Shown here one piece after another: positions 1 to 10,465 of a stretch of DNA of 64,000 bases. Under the pieces are notes generated by a model. It was not told the DNA's origin and made no database searches. It was given only the letters and a program-made list of their open reading frames with translations. Each line of letters opens with the position of its first letter. The stretch's first letter is position 1. Position numbers and translations under genes: made by a program. Source of the DNA: Moesziomyces globuligerus (Eukaryota; Basidiomycota; Ustilaginomycetes; Ustilaginales; Ustilaginaceae); contig JARVLF010000020.1 of NCBI GenBank assembly GCA_030849465.1, forward strand, positions 574,367 through 638,366, read 5' to 3'.

Positions 1-623
1 CCGGTGTTGAGGTACTGCTGGGCAAAGGCGATGCCGGCACCGACGGGGACCTGCGCGCCGACGATGCCGTTACCACCGAAGAAGGTGGGGGTGAACATGT
101 GCATGGAGCCACCCTTGCCCTTGGAGATACCGGCCTCGCGGCCGAAGAGCTCGGCGATGACCGACTTGATGGAGCCGCCCTTCTGGACGGTGAAGGGGTG
201 GCAGCGGTAGGCGGTGATGAGCTTGTCCGAGGGCTTCATGCCGGCCTCCATGCCGACGGCGACGGCCTCCTGGCCGATGGCCAAGTGGCAGAAGCCGCGG
301 ATGAGCTTCTGCTTGTAGAGCTGGTCGGCGGCCATCTCCATCCTTCGCATCTTGACCATCTCTGCGTAGAGGTGGATGAGCTCGTCCTTGGAGGTCTCCC
401 ACTCGAGCTTGGGCACGTCGAACTTGTAGCCCTTGAACGAGTCGGCGTTGAGGTCGACCTTGAACTTTTCGGACTTGGACTCGGGCACCTGCTGGGCGGG
501 GCGCGAGGCCTCGGCGGTGAGCTGGACGAAGCGCGAGGACGAGGGGATGGCGTTGCGCGAGTAGGCGGGGAGGCTCTTGGCCTTGCCCGCGGTGCGGAGC
601 AGGTTGCGAGCGAGCGAAGCCAT
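1..623 (-). CDS. PDA1: pyruvate dehydrogenase E1 component subunit alpha (partial, N-terminal 207 codons)
   Basis: Encodes the alpha subunit of the thiamine-diphosphate E1 component of the mitochondrial pyruvate dehydrogenase complex, which decarboxylates pyruvate and passes the acetyl group to E2. The ATG at 623-621 opens a frame that stays open to the window edge, so the C-terminal half, including the GDGxxN ThDP motif, lies outside. The N-terminus ([18 protein letters not shown]) is Arg/Ser-rich without acids, a typical matrix presequence. Family landmarks follow in order: [13 protein letters not shown] near residue 107, [12 protein letters not shown] near 130, then KGGSMHMF and [12 protein letters not shown]. 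No intron is seen in this part. It is transcribed away from the NDUFB2-like gene. Identification is firm; only completeness is limited. Confidence 0.93.
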   Translation of the reverse strand, partial: MASLARNLLRTAGKAKSLPAYSRNAIPSSSRFVQLTAEASRPAQQVPESKSEKFKVDLNADSFKGYKFDVPKLEWETSKDELIHLYAEMVKMRRMEMAADQLYKQKLIRGFCHLAIGQEAVAVGMEAGMKPSDKLITAYRCHPFTVQKGGSIKSVIAELFGREAGISKGKGGSMHMFTPTFFGGNGIVGAQVPVGAGIAFAQQYLNT

Positions 624-2540
624 CGTGTATGAGGATATGCCGACGACGACCGAAAGGGGTGTGGTGGTGGACGTTGCGATAGAGAGCGCGCGAGCTGGAA
701 GCGACGTTGGATGTCAGCAGCTCGACGAACTTGAGCGCCAACGCGCGGCAGCAGCAGCAACAGCAGCAGCAGATGGCAGACGGCCAAAAAATTGGGTGGG
801 TGCGTTCCTTCTGGCCTCGCCTCGCCTGAATTCGCCTCGCCTGGATTCGCCTCGCCCACTCTGATCCCACGGCTTGGTCGCGGTCAGATTTCGCCGCTGC
901 GCAGCCGCACAATCGGGCGCAAAGCCATCCAAGCCTGGCGCGCGCGCGTGTGTGTCTTTGTGTGCAGTTGATTTCCCAACTTTTTCTCTTTCTGCGTCTG
1001 GCCAGCCTGTTTCTTTTTCTTCGCGTCTCTCCGTCTGACCCTGGCCAATTTTCTCCTGCCCGACATTTGACCGATGGAATTTCACTCGTCCCTCGGTCGC
1101 TGCTCCCCGAATGAGGCTGCGCATCTCGTATCGATCCGATGCGCTTCCGCGGCACGCTCCGCTCGATAGCCTTCCGCTCTCGAGACTCCATCGATCGATA
1201 CTGCCTTCGCAACACAACGTCGCGCCGTCATCCTGCTCCACTTCATCACTCGATCATCTGTAGTCTCGGAGATGATGTGCTCGGAGCCTGAAGAGCATGA
1301 CCGGCTGGCACTGGCACTGTTGCGAGCATGGTGTTGCTCTATGTGTCGTCAATGAGTGGGCTGGGCGCAAGGAGAGATCCGAGGGCTTGCTCGATGTGAC
1401 CCTGCTCCGAAGCGCAGCGCTCGCGAGAAGTTGGGGCAGCGAGGCTCATTCGCCCCAACTCGAATCTCGATATTTTCACAAACAATGTAAGATCGTCAGC
1501 TCTCGATCACCAGTGAACAGCCTAACATCTTTCATCTTTTAGCTGAAATTTGCCGGAGCAGCCAAAGGAAAAAAAGTCACCTGCTCCGGTCGTGGGCAGA
1601 AATGGAACAGCTTCGCCGTTTGACTTCCTTCCTTCTCACCACATCCCGACATGGCAAAGTGCTTGCCCCAGCAATAGCAAGACATGCCACCGCATCGCCT
1701 GCACACGCCTGTGCTTCGACTGTGAGGCGCTCTCACCGTCCATCAACTCACCTCTTTTTCCTTTGCCTTACAGCTTCCGGCGCCGTCAACTCGATATCGA
1801 ATCGTGCTGACGAACGATGCCGCCTCCGCCGTCCGTCCGTTTCTTGCCCAATGCCTTTTGCTTTCTCGGAACGCCCGCCCGCATCTACATGATGAATACC
1901 AAATACATAGAGTCAAGCACGGTCTGGTCGTGGTCCCAACGTGGAAGCGTACCATCTGGCGATAACCTATTTTGTTTCTACCTGATCCCGCGGCAACGGC
2001 GTTTCCGAAAGCATTGGCATTCGGCAAGAGGAAAGGCACAACGGCAAGGCGTACAACCTTCGGCTTCGTCGATGTCAACGCGGCCTCCACCAAGACGCAC
2101 TTGCAGACACTTGCTCAGACCATGGACGTCTGTTCGCGGTGCGATCATTGGCATGTGCATGTTGCTCGACATAGTAGTGAGGGATCCGTCCTTGCAATCA
2201 AAGCGTTGCCTTATTATCTTGTCGTCGTGGTGTCGTTGTGCTTCCTGTCTGCTTCTGCTGGTTCAAGGCCTTCAAGAGATGAGCCAGTCTTTCCAGATGT
2301 GACCTGGGCGTGAGTGTGCGAAGGTGTCAAGTGCGTCAGATTCGACCCCTCTAATTTTTCGAAACGATGTTCGACTTTTACTTTGTACATTCCATCTTTT
2401 TTCGCGGTGGAGCTGGGAATCGGAGCCGAAGGCCAGTTGACGCGCTGCACTTGAGCTGATGGGCAGTGACACCGTCTCGGCCATACCGATGCAGCTTCGC
2501 ACCACCATTGCGACTTTTGGGCAACATCACCAACGAGCAC
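624..2540. other. intergenic region between divergent PDA1 and NDUFB2-like genes
   Basis: About 1.9 kb with no ORF that looks like a protein family. It should hold both divergent promoters. A CAG trinucleotide tract lies at about 748-772, in what would be the PDA1 5' UTR, and CT-rich stretches flank 960-1060. No tRNA or other RNA gene was recognised. Confidence 0.6.
748..772. repeat. CAG/CTG trinucleotide microsatellite
   Basis: Imperfect (CAG)n with one CAA interruption, upstream of the PDA1 start codon and non-coding. Such tracts are expected to vary in length between strains. Confidence 0.7.
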
Positions 2541-2641
2541 GTAAGTCGACTCCACCTCAGCACGACGCTGTCTACACGTGCCACGTATGCGTCCGACTGA
2601 CAACCAAACTCCGCGTTTTTGCGGTTGGTGGGACTCTACAG
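2541..2641 (+). other. probable 5'-UTR intron of the NDUFB2-like gene
   Basis: A consensus GTAAGT donor at 2541 and a pyrimidine-poor but acceptable CTACAG acceptor ending at 2641 lie one base before the ATG at 2643. CTGAC at about 2595 could serve as the branch site. The placement immediately before the start codon fits a leader intron. This is sequence-based inference without transcript data. Confidence 0.5.
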
Positions 2642-2642
2642 A

Positions 2643-3047
2643 ATGGCCGGAAATGCAGGAGCAAGTTCATCGCGCTGGTACAAGCCTATGCCGGGCTTCC
2701 ACCCGCACCAGCCCGCCTTCAAGCACCGCTGGAGCGCCAAGCTCCTCGGCGCCACCATGTGGTTCTGGATCTTCTACCGCGCCAAGCAAGACGGCCCCGT
2801 CCTCCTTGTAAGTTCAACCCTTTCGACACGCATGAGGCTCCGCTCTCCCGCCCAGTCGCCGCACTTCTCTCCCCTCCATCCCCCTTTCTGGGTCGCCGAT
2901 GGATCGTCAGGCAGCGCAAGAAGGCAGACAGGAATCGAAACTGACCCTCTCTGCTCACGATGACGCATTGTAAACGTACAGGGCTTGAGACATCCTTGGG
3001 ACGGTCACGGCCACCACGGTGACGACCACGGCGACGACCACCACTAA
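2643..3047 (+). CDS. NADH:ubiquinone oxidoreductase NDUFB2-like accessory subunit (complex I), 2 exons
   Basis: Small inner-membrane protein of respiratory complex I. Exon 1 is 2643-2807 (55 codons) and exon 2 is 2982-3047. The intron 2808-2981 has GTAAGT at its 5' end and TACAG at its 3' end, in phase 0. The 76-residue product has a WYKPMPGFHPH N-terminal segment, a single hydrophobic helix LLGATMWFWIFYRAK, then DGPVLLGLRHPWD and a His/Asp/Gly-rich tail. This layout (short polar start, one helix with MWFW, GLRxPW near the end) matches fungal and plant NDUFB2/AGGG-type subunits from my knowledge of the family. The intron falls between LL and GLRHPW, which explains why no single ORF covers the protein. 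It is convergent with the SWI3-like gene. Family assignment is good but not certain for so short a protein. Confidence 0.75.
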
Positions 3048-3399
3048 GCCAATCCTCTCCTCACTGCATCCCAAATACAACCTTGTTCCCCTTCAAACCG
3101 CTTGCCTGCATCAGCGCCGCATGCGTGTCGTCTCAAGGCAGTGTTCGAGGCTCGAGAGTCTTGCATCCGCGGCCAAACGACCCCTTTCCCCGCACTTTCA
3201 AGGGCGAGCCAGGAGGTTTCGACTTCCGGACCAAGCGCCGATCCGCCGCACACGACCTGACACGGTCGCTGAGGTTTGAGAATGAGGTTGGATTCAAGAT
3301 TCACGAAACCGAGGGCTGAACAGAATACACGTTGAGAGAACCAAGGGAGGAGAGGAAAAAAGAAAGAGCCAAGGGTTCTGCGGGGGAGAGGCGGTCCAC
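3048..3399. other. convergent 3' intergenic region
   Basis: About 350 bp holding the 3' ends of the NDUFB2-like and SWI3-like transcripts. I see no gene in it. Confidence 0.6.
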
Positions 3400-6300
3400 C
3401 TAGCCGATCTGGGCGACGTTGCCACTGGCGGGTGTCTCGCCATGCACGCTCGCCTCGCGCACGACGGGTCCTTGCTGCGGGAGGCCGTTAGCGGCGCTGC
3501 TGGCCTTGACCATGTCCTGCTGGCTGACCTTTTCGGGCTTGGTCGCGGCCTTGTGGAGGAGCTCATTGACGAGAGCGAGCTGCTTCTGGACGGCGAGCCT
3601 GTCGGCATACAGCTGGCGCCTGCCCGCCTCGACAGAGCGCCTCTCGGCCTCGAGCAGCGTCTCGAGCTGCTCAAACTGCTCCATCTTGAGCTCGAGCTTC
3701 TTGAGCTGCGCCTCGATCACCTGCCCCACCAGTCGCTGGCACTCGCGCTCCTCGAACGACGCCAGCACGTGCGCCTTGGCCGCCGCAGCCCCGAGCGCGA
3801 TCGCCGCCGCACGCTCCACCGCATTCCGAGGCACCACCCCAGCTCCAGCCTTTTTGCCTTCACCCGCCTCGACCACCGCCACCTCGGTGCCGGCCTCGGT
3901 GGCGGCGGTGGCCTTGGGCTCGGCATCGACGTCCATCGCATCACCGTTGGCGGCTGCAGCATCCTCGACCTTGTCGCCCTCCGCGGCCTCGCCAGCCTTG
4001 TCCTGAGCACCAGCGCGCTTGCGCAGGTTGTCCGTAAGCTCGCCGAGCGCGCTCTGCGCCGCAGCCGCCGCCACGGCCGGGTTGACCGCGCTGGCGAGGA
4101 AGGCGACGACGCTCATCACCGGATTGTCCGCCTGCGCAAACGGCACGATGGGCTTGCCGAGCTTGTCCACCGCATCGCGGCGCGCATACTGCAGCGGGCC
4201 CAGATCCGCCTGCGAGGCGCCGTCGAGGAAGCCGTCCTCGATGGGCAGCTGGATGAACTTGGTGATGCACTGCTCGCGGCTGCGCGTGCCGACGTGCGTG
4301 GCCACCGCGGACCAGTCGTCGTCAAACATCTCGAGGCCCTCGAGCAGCCGGAGCGTCTCGGCGTCGGTCCAGTCGTCCTGGCCCGCCGCCGCACCGCCCG
4401 TGACGCCGCCGCTCTGCTTGAGCGCCGAGTCGTCCATGCGCACAAAGTCGCCCGAGTACATGGAGCTCGGGAAGCGGCCCTCGAGGTAGCACGACGCGCA
4501 GAGCGAGTAGTTCTTGGCCTTGATGCTGTGGTAGCGCACGCGCGTGCAGTCGCTACCGCACGTGTCGCACGTGTAGCGCGGCGCACCGCCCGCACCGCCC
4601 TGCATCTCGGCCTCGGCCTGCGCAGCGAGCGAGTTGGCCTCGGCCAGATCCACCGGCTTGGACCCCTTGAGCGTCGACTGGAAGATGGTCTTGCGCAGCT
4701 CGAGGTTCATGTCCGGCTTGTCTGCGCCGGCTGCCGCGGCGTTGGCCGCGCCGGCGTCGGCAGGTGCCGAGGTGGAGCTAGAGAGGTTGACACGCGTGCC
4801 CGGGTGCATCGGCTGGAGGCCACGGGGCGTATCGACGAGCACGCGGAAGTGGCCCGTGAACGGAGGGCCGAGCGTGGCAGGGCGCGTCTCGGGATCGATC
4901 TGGTAGTTGATCAAACCCCACTGCTCGAGGAAGGCATGGACACGCATGATGGCGCACACGTCACCGGCAAGGTTCCTGCGGCAGGCAGTGAAGGTGAGGT
5001 ATTCGCTCGGGTTGAGGCGGTAGGTGTTGATCATAAAGTCGCGGTAGTCCTTGTAGATGCTGGGCGTCTTGCTGCGGTTCTTGTTGTTGAAGAATTCGGG
5101 CAGGGATCGCTTTTCGATGGCGTTGATGGTGGACATGTCGAACCACGTCGAGTACGAGGGGATGATGACCTCCTGGGTCTGCGAGGCCAGATACTTTTTG
5201 GCGATCTCCTCGGCACGAATGCGCTGCTGCTCGACAGCCGCGGCATCGGGCTGGATGACGGGCGCGTTGGCGTCCGCGGTCGCCTCGGTGGGCTCTTCGA
5301 CCGCCGCGTCCTTGGGCTGGTCTGCGGTGCCATCGACCATGGTGGCGTCGCCGTCGGTGGCAGGCCTGACAGTCGGCTGCTCGCCCTCGAGTTCGGTGGG
5401 GCCTGCGGATTCTGCGGGGAGGTTGCCGAGCACGCCGCTAGGCACGGGCTCGTTCTCGTACTTCTTGCCCTTGAAGGGCTGGGCGCCGGAGAGGTCGATG
5501 GGGACGGCGCCGACGGGGCGAGCTGCGACGAGGAGCTTGATGCGTTTGCTGTTTGATTCGGTGGCAGCGGCGGCCGACGAGGCGTCGGTGATCTCTTCGG
5601 GGAGGCCGCGCTTCTTGCTCTTTGTGGCGTCAGCGGAGGCCTCGGCGGGGGCGGCAGCGTCTTGCAGCGCGTCCTCCTGCTCGTAGTCCTCTGCGTTCAT
5701 GAGCTCGTTGAAGCGCACGCTGTCGCGCAGCCATTTTGCACCGACCTTCCAGGGAAGACGCTTTTCGGGCGCTGGGTCGGGGTCGGCAAAGTCGGCGGCG
5801 GGGAGCCAGGTGTCGTACGAGTCGGGACGGTACCAGACGTGGATGAGAGCGCGTCCGGATCTGGAAGCGATGGTCCTGAAGTACTCCTCTGAGCTGGAAC
5901 TGGTTGCATCTGCGGGGGCAGCCTCATCAGCCTTGGGGGAGGATGGAGGTGTAGCGTCGGATGGGTAGAGGACGTGGGTGGCAGTAGCCGCGTCGTCGGA
6001 CCAGTTGCACTCGAGCGATTCAGCCATCTGACGGAGGGAAGCTGCTTCAGCCTCTGTGATGGATGGAGACACGGCGATGGTGGGATGCTCGAGGAGGCCC
6101 GCTTTGGAGAGCTGGTGACGGAGATGGGCGATGAGCTTGACATTGTCGTGCTTGTGTGCTGAGTCGGAGAAGTCCCAGGTGGATTTGGCGTTGGCTGCGA
6201 GGAAGGCGAGGGTCTCCTGCAAGAGCAACTTTAGCGGGCTGGTGTGCGGCTCTGCGAGGGTGGTGCTCTGAAGCGAGGTGGTGGGGAGGAAGAGCTCGGC

Positions 6301-6588
6301 AGGGATGCGGACGGGGTGCCGTGTCTGGGGGTCCGAGGCGGATGGGTCTGCGGGGCGGGCTGCGTTGACGCCGAGCGATTCCTCCTGGAACGTCTGAAGG
6401 TCGAATGCGAGCGTCGCGAGGTCGGCAGCAGTGAGCGAGCCGGATTTGGACGGGATGGCGGCAGGGTCTACATTGTTCTGGGCGAGCGCAGCCTTGATGG
6501 GCTCGACGAACGACTCGAGCGCCTGGAGGAGGAGCGGGTCGGTGCGGAGCTTGGGGTCAGGATGACCCGTGAGGTTGAGTGTCGACAT
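3400..6588 (-). CDS. SWI3/RSC8/SMARCC-type SWI/SNF chromatin-remodelling subunit
   Basis: Core scaffold subunit of SWI/SNF-family nucleosome remodellers, nuclear. The 1,062-residue product has the family order: an N-terminal SMARCC-type module (about 165-305, with HVWYRPDSYDTW), a SWIRM domain at about 469-560 (IIPSYSTWFDM ... CRRNLAGDVCAIMRVHAFLE), a ZZ-type zinc finger at about 669-710 (CDTCGSDC ... CASCYLEG), a SANT domain at about 736-782 (DDWTDAETLRLLEGLEMF), and a C-terminal leucine-rich coiled coil at about 943-1000 that serves for dimerisation in this family. Ala/Glu/Asp-rich linkers separate the domains. The N-terminal module makes it closer to SMARCC/Swi3 than to the shorter Rsc8. 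Many basidiomycetes use one paralogue in both SWI/SNF and RSC, so I do not assign the complex. No intron. Confidence 0.92.
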   Translation of the reverse strand: MSTLNLTGHPDPKLRTDPLLLQALESFVEPIKAALAQNNVDPAAIPSKSGSLTAADLATLAFDLQTFQEESLGVNAARPADPSASDPQTRHPVRIPAELFLPTTSLQSTTLAEPHTSPLKLLLQETLAFLAANAKSTWDFSDSAHKHDNVKLIAHLRHQLSKAGLLEHPTIAVSPSITEAEAASLRQMAESLECNWSDDAATATHVLYPSDATPPSSPKADEAAPADATSSSSEEYFRTIASRSGRALIHVWYRPDSYDTWLPAADFADPDPAPEKRLPWKVGAKWLRDSVRFNELMNAEDYEQEDALQDAAAPAEASADATKSKKRGLPEEITDASSAAAATESNSKRIKLLVAARPVGAVPIDLSGAQPFKGKKYENEPVPSGVLGNLPAESAGPTELEGEQPTVRPATDGDATMVDGTADQPKDAAVEEPTEATADANAPVIQPDAAAVEQQRIRAEEIAKKYLASQTQEVIIPSYSTWFDMSTINAIEKRSLPEFFNNKNRSKTPSIYKDYRDFMINTYRLNPSEYLTFTACRRNLAGDVCAIMRVHAFLEQWGLINYQIDPETRPATLGPPFTGHFRVLVDTPRGLQPMHPGTRVNLSSSTSAPADAGAANAAAAGADKPDMNLELRKTIFQSTLKGSKPVDLAEANSLAAQAEAEMQGGAGGAPRYTCDTCGSDCTRVRYHSIKAKNYSLCASCYLEGRFPSSMYSGDFVRMDDSALKQSGGVTGGAAAGQDDWTDAETLRLLEGLEMFDDDWSAVATHVGTRSREQCITKFIQLPIEDGFLDGASQADLGPLQYARRDAVDKLGKPIVPFAQADNPVMSVVAFLASAVNPAVAAAAAQSALGELTDNLRKRAGAQDKAGEAAEGDKVEDAAAANGDAMDVDAEPKATAATEAGTEVAVVEAGEGKKAGAGVVPRNAVERAAAIALGAAAAKAHVLASFEERECQRLVGQVIEAQLKKLELKMEQFEQLETLLEAERRSVEAGRRQLYADRLAVQKQLALVNELLHKAATKPEKVSQQDMVKASSAANGLPQQGPVVREASVHGETPASGNVAQIG

Positions 6589-7246
6589 GGTCTACGCGCT
6601 CAGGGAGAGGGCGGCAAACGCACGTGCGAGCCCACGGGAGGAGGGCGAGCAGGACAAGCTGTTGGACAGGCTGAAACGACTGCGGGCTTAGGAGTGGGCC
6701 GGCGTCGCTTGCGTCCACGTGCTGGAAGCTGCGATGATGTATGAACGAGCGTGCGACGAAGCGATGTGATGTGGTGAGTATGTGGTCGGAGGGATGGATG
6801 GGAGAGGAGGAGTGGTGGATTCGGATCGGATTGGATGCGGGAAGGAATGGAGATGCGAAGCGGTCGCCGACACGTCGGAAATCGCTCTTTGCCAGGCCCA
6901 GCCCAGCCCAGCCCAGCCCAGCCAAGCCCAGCCAAGCCCAGTCCGCCTTAGACAGAGAGAGGCGCGTCCAAAGGCAGCGCGCGGTGCCTCGAGAGCACAT
7001 CCATCCATCCGCGCCTCTGCCAGCGTCGAATCCAATTTTCGATTCCACAGTGTCCTCCTGCCGCTTGGAACCCGCCCTTGCTTTCAACCTCGGCGAGGAC
7101 GCGTCTGGCGCCTCGGCAATTTTGCAACGTGTGAGATCGACACGTTCGCCTTCCCTTTCTCCATCGCTTCGCCGCCGGCCTCGGTCGTCCAACGTTGTCA
7201 TTCAGAGTGGCATTATAGCAGATACAGATACAACAAGCTGCGGTCG
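6589..7246. other. intergenic region with a CAGCC-type pentanucleotide tract
   Basis: Upstream of the SWI3-like start and downstream of the PhoD-type gene. It contains an imperfect (AGCCC)n / AGCCA tract at about 6896-6943. No gene is supported; short ORFs crossing it are low-complexity shadows. Confidence 0.6.
6896..6943. repeat. AGCCC pentanucleotide microsatellite
   Basis: Roughly ten units of AGCCC with AGCCA variants, non-coding. A strain-variable marker at most. Confidence 0.7.
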
Positions 7247-9727
7247 TTACGCCTTGTAGAAGAGGTCAAATCGGAAGCCGAGCGACGCGAGCAGGTTGCG
7301 CACGAGCCCTCCAACGCCGCCCTGCGTCTTGCGCAGCGACTTGCCCACGTACGTCGTCTTCCACGCCTCCTTGCCATCGATCTGCACAGAGACGCGCACC
7401 ACGGGCTTGTACGGATCCCTCGCGTCCACCTCGAACTCGGTCCACTTGTGGTTGCCGTCCGGCAGGTACTTGAGCAGCTTGTCCACGCCCGTCTTGCCGT
7501 CGCCGTGCTCCTGCGAGAGCGTGCGCACGGGGAGGTAGAACATGCTCAGCGGACTCGTGCTGAACTCGGTGATCGTATCGTACACGCTCACCGCCGCAAA
7601 CTCGTGACGATCGCCGCTGAGCACGATGACGTTGGGCACGTAGCGCAGCACCTCGGCGATCTCCCTGCGCTCCGTGTTGTACGCGGCCCAACTGTCCTTC
7701 TGCCCGTCGACGTCGAGCTCGCCACCCCACAGCGTGTTGAACGGCACGGAGCTGACGACAAACTTGAACGCCACCGTCTCGTTGACCGCCCGCAGCCACG
7801 CATACAGCTCCTGCTTCTGCTTGTATCCCAGCATCGTCTTGTCCTCGTCGTCGTCGGCCGTGTGGTGCGTGCGGTGGCGTCGCGTGTCCATGACGAAGAA
7901 AGCCGCCGACTCGCCGTACTGGAAGGTATAGTAGTTCTCACCCTGCTCCAGCGGCTCGGGGTTGACGTCGCCGATGTACTCTTTCCACGCCGTGTTGGCC
8001 GAGGGGTAGGCAGCGATCTGCTCGTCGTTTTCGTCGCGGCCGGACCAGTTGTTGACCACCTCGTGGTCGTCGTAGATGCCGATCACGGGCACGTGCTTGA
8101 AGAAGCGGCGGAAGCTCTCGCTCGCAAACAGATTGCGATACAGCTTGCGGTACGCGCCCGTATCGGCGCCACCGTAGTGCGGCACATCGGCATAGATCAG
8201 ATCGCCGAGCTGCAAGAGGAAGCGGATCGACGGGTGGTTGGCGCGACCCTCGACGGCGCGCTTGTACAGCAGATCGAAGCCAGGGATGCGGTTACGCTCG
8301 GTGATACCACCAGCCTCCGTTCCGACCCCCGCAAGTCGGAGGAGCCAGTTCCAGCCCCAGAATTGGGCCGGGTGGTAGGGAAAGTCGGGCTTGACGCACG
8401 AGGTAGACGCAAAGGTAAAGTGGTTCGGATCCTCCAGCGGGTTGGCCTCCTCGTGCGGCTCGACAGCCTCTTGGCCTGCTTCGAGGCGGCGAGAGCCGAG
8501 GCTCTTGGACTGCATGTACGAGCTGAGGCGCGGGTCGGGCCAGGTGGTGAAGAAGTTGCGGCGGCTGATGGCATCGTTGGCGACAAACTTTTCGATCACA
8601 CGAACCTCGTCCGAGTGGTCGACGTGTTCGGGCTGGAACTGCGAGAGCGCCCACTCGTAAGTGGTCGAAGGCCACAGCTCATCGATCATGGCCGTAGCCG
8701 TCCAGTCGTTTTCGGGGCGCAGCGTGATGAGGGGGCCGTTGAGCCAGAGGCTCTCGTGCGTTGCGAGGTAGTTGTTGGCGTAAGCGCGCGACGGCTTACG
8801 GAAGGATTCGTCGTTCTCGGTGAGGTTGAGCGCACGCCTATACTTGACAAGCAGCTCGATGGGCTGCGGCTCTTGCTGGGCCTGGTGAGCGGCACTGGGC
8901 GAGGCATCGACGGCGAGGCTGTCGAACGAGTTGGCAAGCACCGCCGAGGCGTTGACCGCACCCAGATCGGGGGGCGGGAAGCGCACGTGGATTTTTGCGT
9001 ACGTGGGGCCGAGGGCGCCCGTGCGAACAAAAGCGAGGTTGTAGTCCCAGTGCGAAGGGAACAGATACGGCGAGAGGAAGCTGTCGACGAACAGCGCAAA
9101 GGCAAGCGTGTGGGCGAGAATGACGTAAAAGTTGATGCGGGACGAACGCGTCGAGGTGCCGAACACGAGCGCCTTGACGAGCTCGAAGAGTGAGGCACTG
9201 TGCGACTTGGCATGGGCAGTAGCGGCGTCTGCGTCCGACGTAGGAGCAGCCACCGTGGTGGTCGGGGCGGGCTTTGCGCCCTTTGCGACGTCGGCATACG
9301 AAGCTTCTGAGGATGCGGGCTTAGCCGGAGCGCTGCCGTTCTGATCGGCGGGCTTGTTCTCCACAGGCTTGGCGGTGGCCTTGGTGTGGATCTTTTTGTC
9401 GGTCACCTCGACCTTGTCTGCGAGCTGCTGGAGGTTGCGTGCAGCGGCAGCGACGCGCGAAGCGTTGTGGTCGGAGATGGCGGAGCGAATAGCATAGTCG
9501 CGATAGAGGGAGGTGAGCACGTAGACGACGTAAAGCACCGGGATCACGGGATGCGCCAGCGAGGTGGGGATCCAGCGCAGAAAGACGAATACGGCGAGCT
9601 TGAAGAGGAGCGAGGAGGCTGCCTGGACGAGGCCGAGCAGGCCTGCGGAGGGCTTGCGGAAGGGCAAGAGGTCGAGAACAGCGTGGTCTGTGTCTGGCTT
9701 CGCGCCAGACTCGATTTTGCCAGACAT
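7247..9727 (-). CDS. PhoD-type metallophosphatase with N-terminal membrane segments
   Basis: Predicted membrane-bound phosphatase/phosphodiesterase of the PhoD (alkaline phosphatase D) metallophosphoesterase family. The frame is open further upstream, but the Met at 9727 (MSGKIES) is followed directly by recognisable protein, so I start there: 826 residues. Two hydrophobic segments lie at about 20-70 and a third at about 196-222 (FYVILAHTLAFALFVDSFL). The catalytic domain follows with the metal-binding set: FASTSC near 434, QLGDLIYADVPHYGG near 504, YDDHEVVNNW near 550 and LSGDRHEFAAV near 700. An Ala/Lys-rich linker precedes it. Substrate and compartment cannot be read from sequence; fungal homologues are annotated as ER/vacuolar membrane or extracellular-facing. 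It diverges from HIS7 over 738 bp. Confidence 0.88.
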   Translation of the reverse strand: MSGKIESGAKPDTDHAVLDLLPFRKPSAGLLGLVQAASSLLFKLAVFVFLRWIPTSLAHPVIPVLYVVYVLTSLYRDYAIRSAISDHNASRVAAAARNLQQLADKVEVTDKKIHTKATAKPVENKPADQNGSAPAKPASSEASYADVAKGAKPAPTTTVAAPTSDADAATAHAKSHSASLFELVKALVFGTSTRSSRINFYVILAHTLAFALFVDSFLSPYLFPSHWDYNLAFVRTGALGPTYAKIHVRFPPPDLGAVNASAVLANSFDSLAVDASPSAAHQAQQEPQPIELLVKYRRALNLTENDESFRKPSRAYANNYLATHESLWLNGPLITLRPENDWTATAMIDELWPSTTYEWALSQFQPEHVDHSDEVRVIEKFVANDAISRRNFFTTWPDPRLSSYMQSKSLGSRRLEAGQEAVEPHEEANPLEDPNHFTFASTSCVKPDFPYHPAQFWGWNWLLRLAGVGTEAGGITERNRIPGFDLLYKRAVEGRANHPSIRFLLQLGDLIYADVPHYGGADTGAYRKLYRNLFASESFRRFFKHVPVIGIYDDHEVVNNWSGRDENDEQIAAYPSANTAWKEYIGDVNPEPLEQGENYYTFQYGESAAFFVMDTRRHRTHHTADDDEDKTMLGYKQKQELYAWLRAVNETVAFKFVVSSVPFNTLWGGELDVDGQKDSWAAYNTERREIAEVLRYVPNVIVLSGDRHEFAAVSVYDTITEFSTSPLSMFYLPVRTLSQEHGDGKTGVDKLLKYLPDGNHKWTEFEVDARDPYKPVVRVSVQIDGKEAWKTTYVGKSLRKTQGGVGGLVRNLLASLGFRFDLFYKA

Positions 9728-10408
9728 TGCGAAGGGGACACGCGGCAACAATCTCGGCAGCTCGAAGGATGGAGATGGAAGGGAGAAAGGAGAAGACGAA
9801 GGCCAGTTCGGATGGATTTGGGCCGGAAAGGCTTGTGCGCGGATTCGAGGATTGCGGATGCGGGAAGTGCTTGTGGAGGCGGACGGTTCTTCCGAGCAGC
9901 GCGGGCCTGTGCTCGGAACAGGAGCTGCCAAATCGGGCTGCTGCTGATTCACCCAATCATCACTCATTTTCACTCGACCCTCTTGGCCAGCGCTGCATCC
10001 TTTTCCACGCCGAGAGCCGCAGCAAGACGCAGCACGAGCATGCTTGAGCCACCACACTGAGGCTGGATTGCCGGCACCATGGATCGCGGCTTCCTGCTGT
10101 GATGCGAAGCGCTTCATGGCAGAGTGGAAAGTTCTCCGCATCCCGCGTGTGCTTTGTATTAATAATTTTCATCGGAATGCGCACTGTCAATCGGCCGATC
10201 CGCTTTTGCTGTTGGACGATCTGAGATGCGGCTATCAAATGAGGATTTTGCAGCCGGGAGTCACATTAACCAACACTTTGTCACACATGGAAGGGCATGG
10301 CAGCGCTTTTCATGGATTTGGCGGCCAAGTCGAGGTAGGAAGAATCGGCCACTCCGGCCAACCCACCTCGCTTCCCAACATCATCTTTTCCTTTCCCACC
10401 AGCTAGCT

Positions 10409-10443
<35 letters not shown>

Positions 10444-10465
10444 TTCACGGACAGCATCGCACACC
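9728..10465. other. divergent promoter region PhoD / HIS7
   Basis: Bidirectional 5' region. An AGCC tetranucleotide tract at about 10,401-10,443 ends about 23 bp before the HIS7 ATG, so it lies in the HIS7 leader. No other gene was recognised. Confidence 0.6.
10401..10443 (+). repeat. AGCC tetranucleotide microsatellite in the HIS7 leader
   Basis: AGCT units followed by about nine AGCC units, close to the start codon and without coding meaning. Confidence 0.75.

Noticed and set aside
3442..5556. 704-codon plus-strand frame over the SWI3-like gene
   Set aside because: Antisense shadow of a strongly biased coding sequence, with no domain character.
6782..9193. 803-codon plus-strand frame over the PhoD gene
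   Set aside because: Antisense shadow with a repeat-derived N-terminus from the AGCCC tract.
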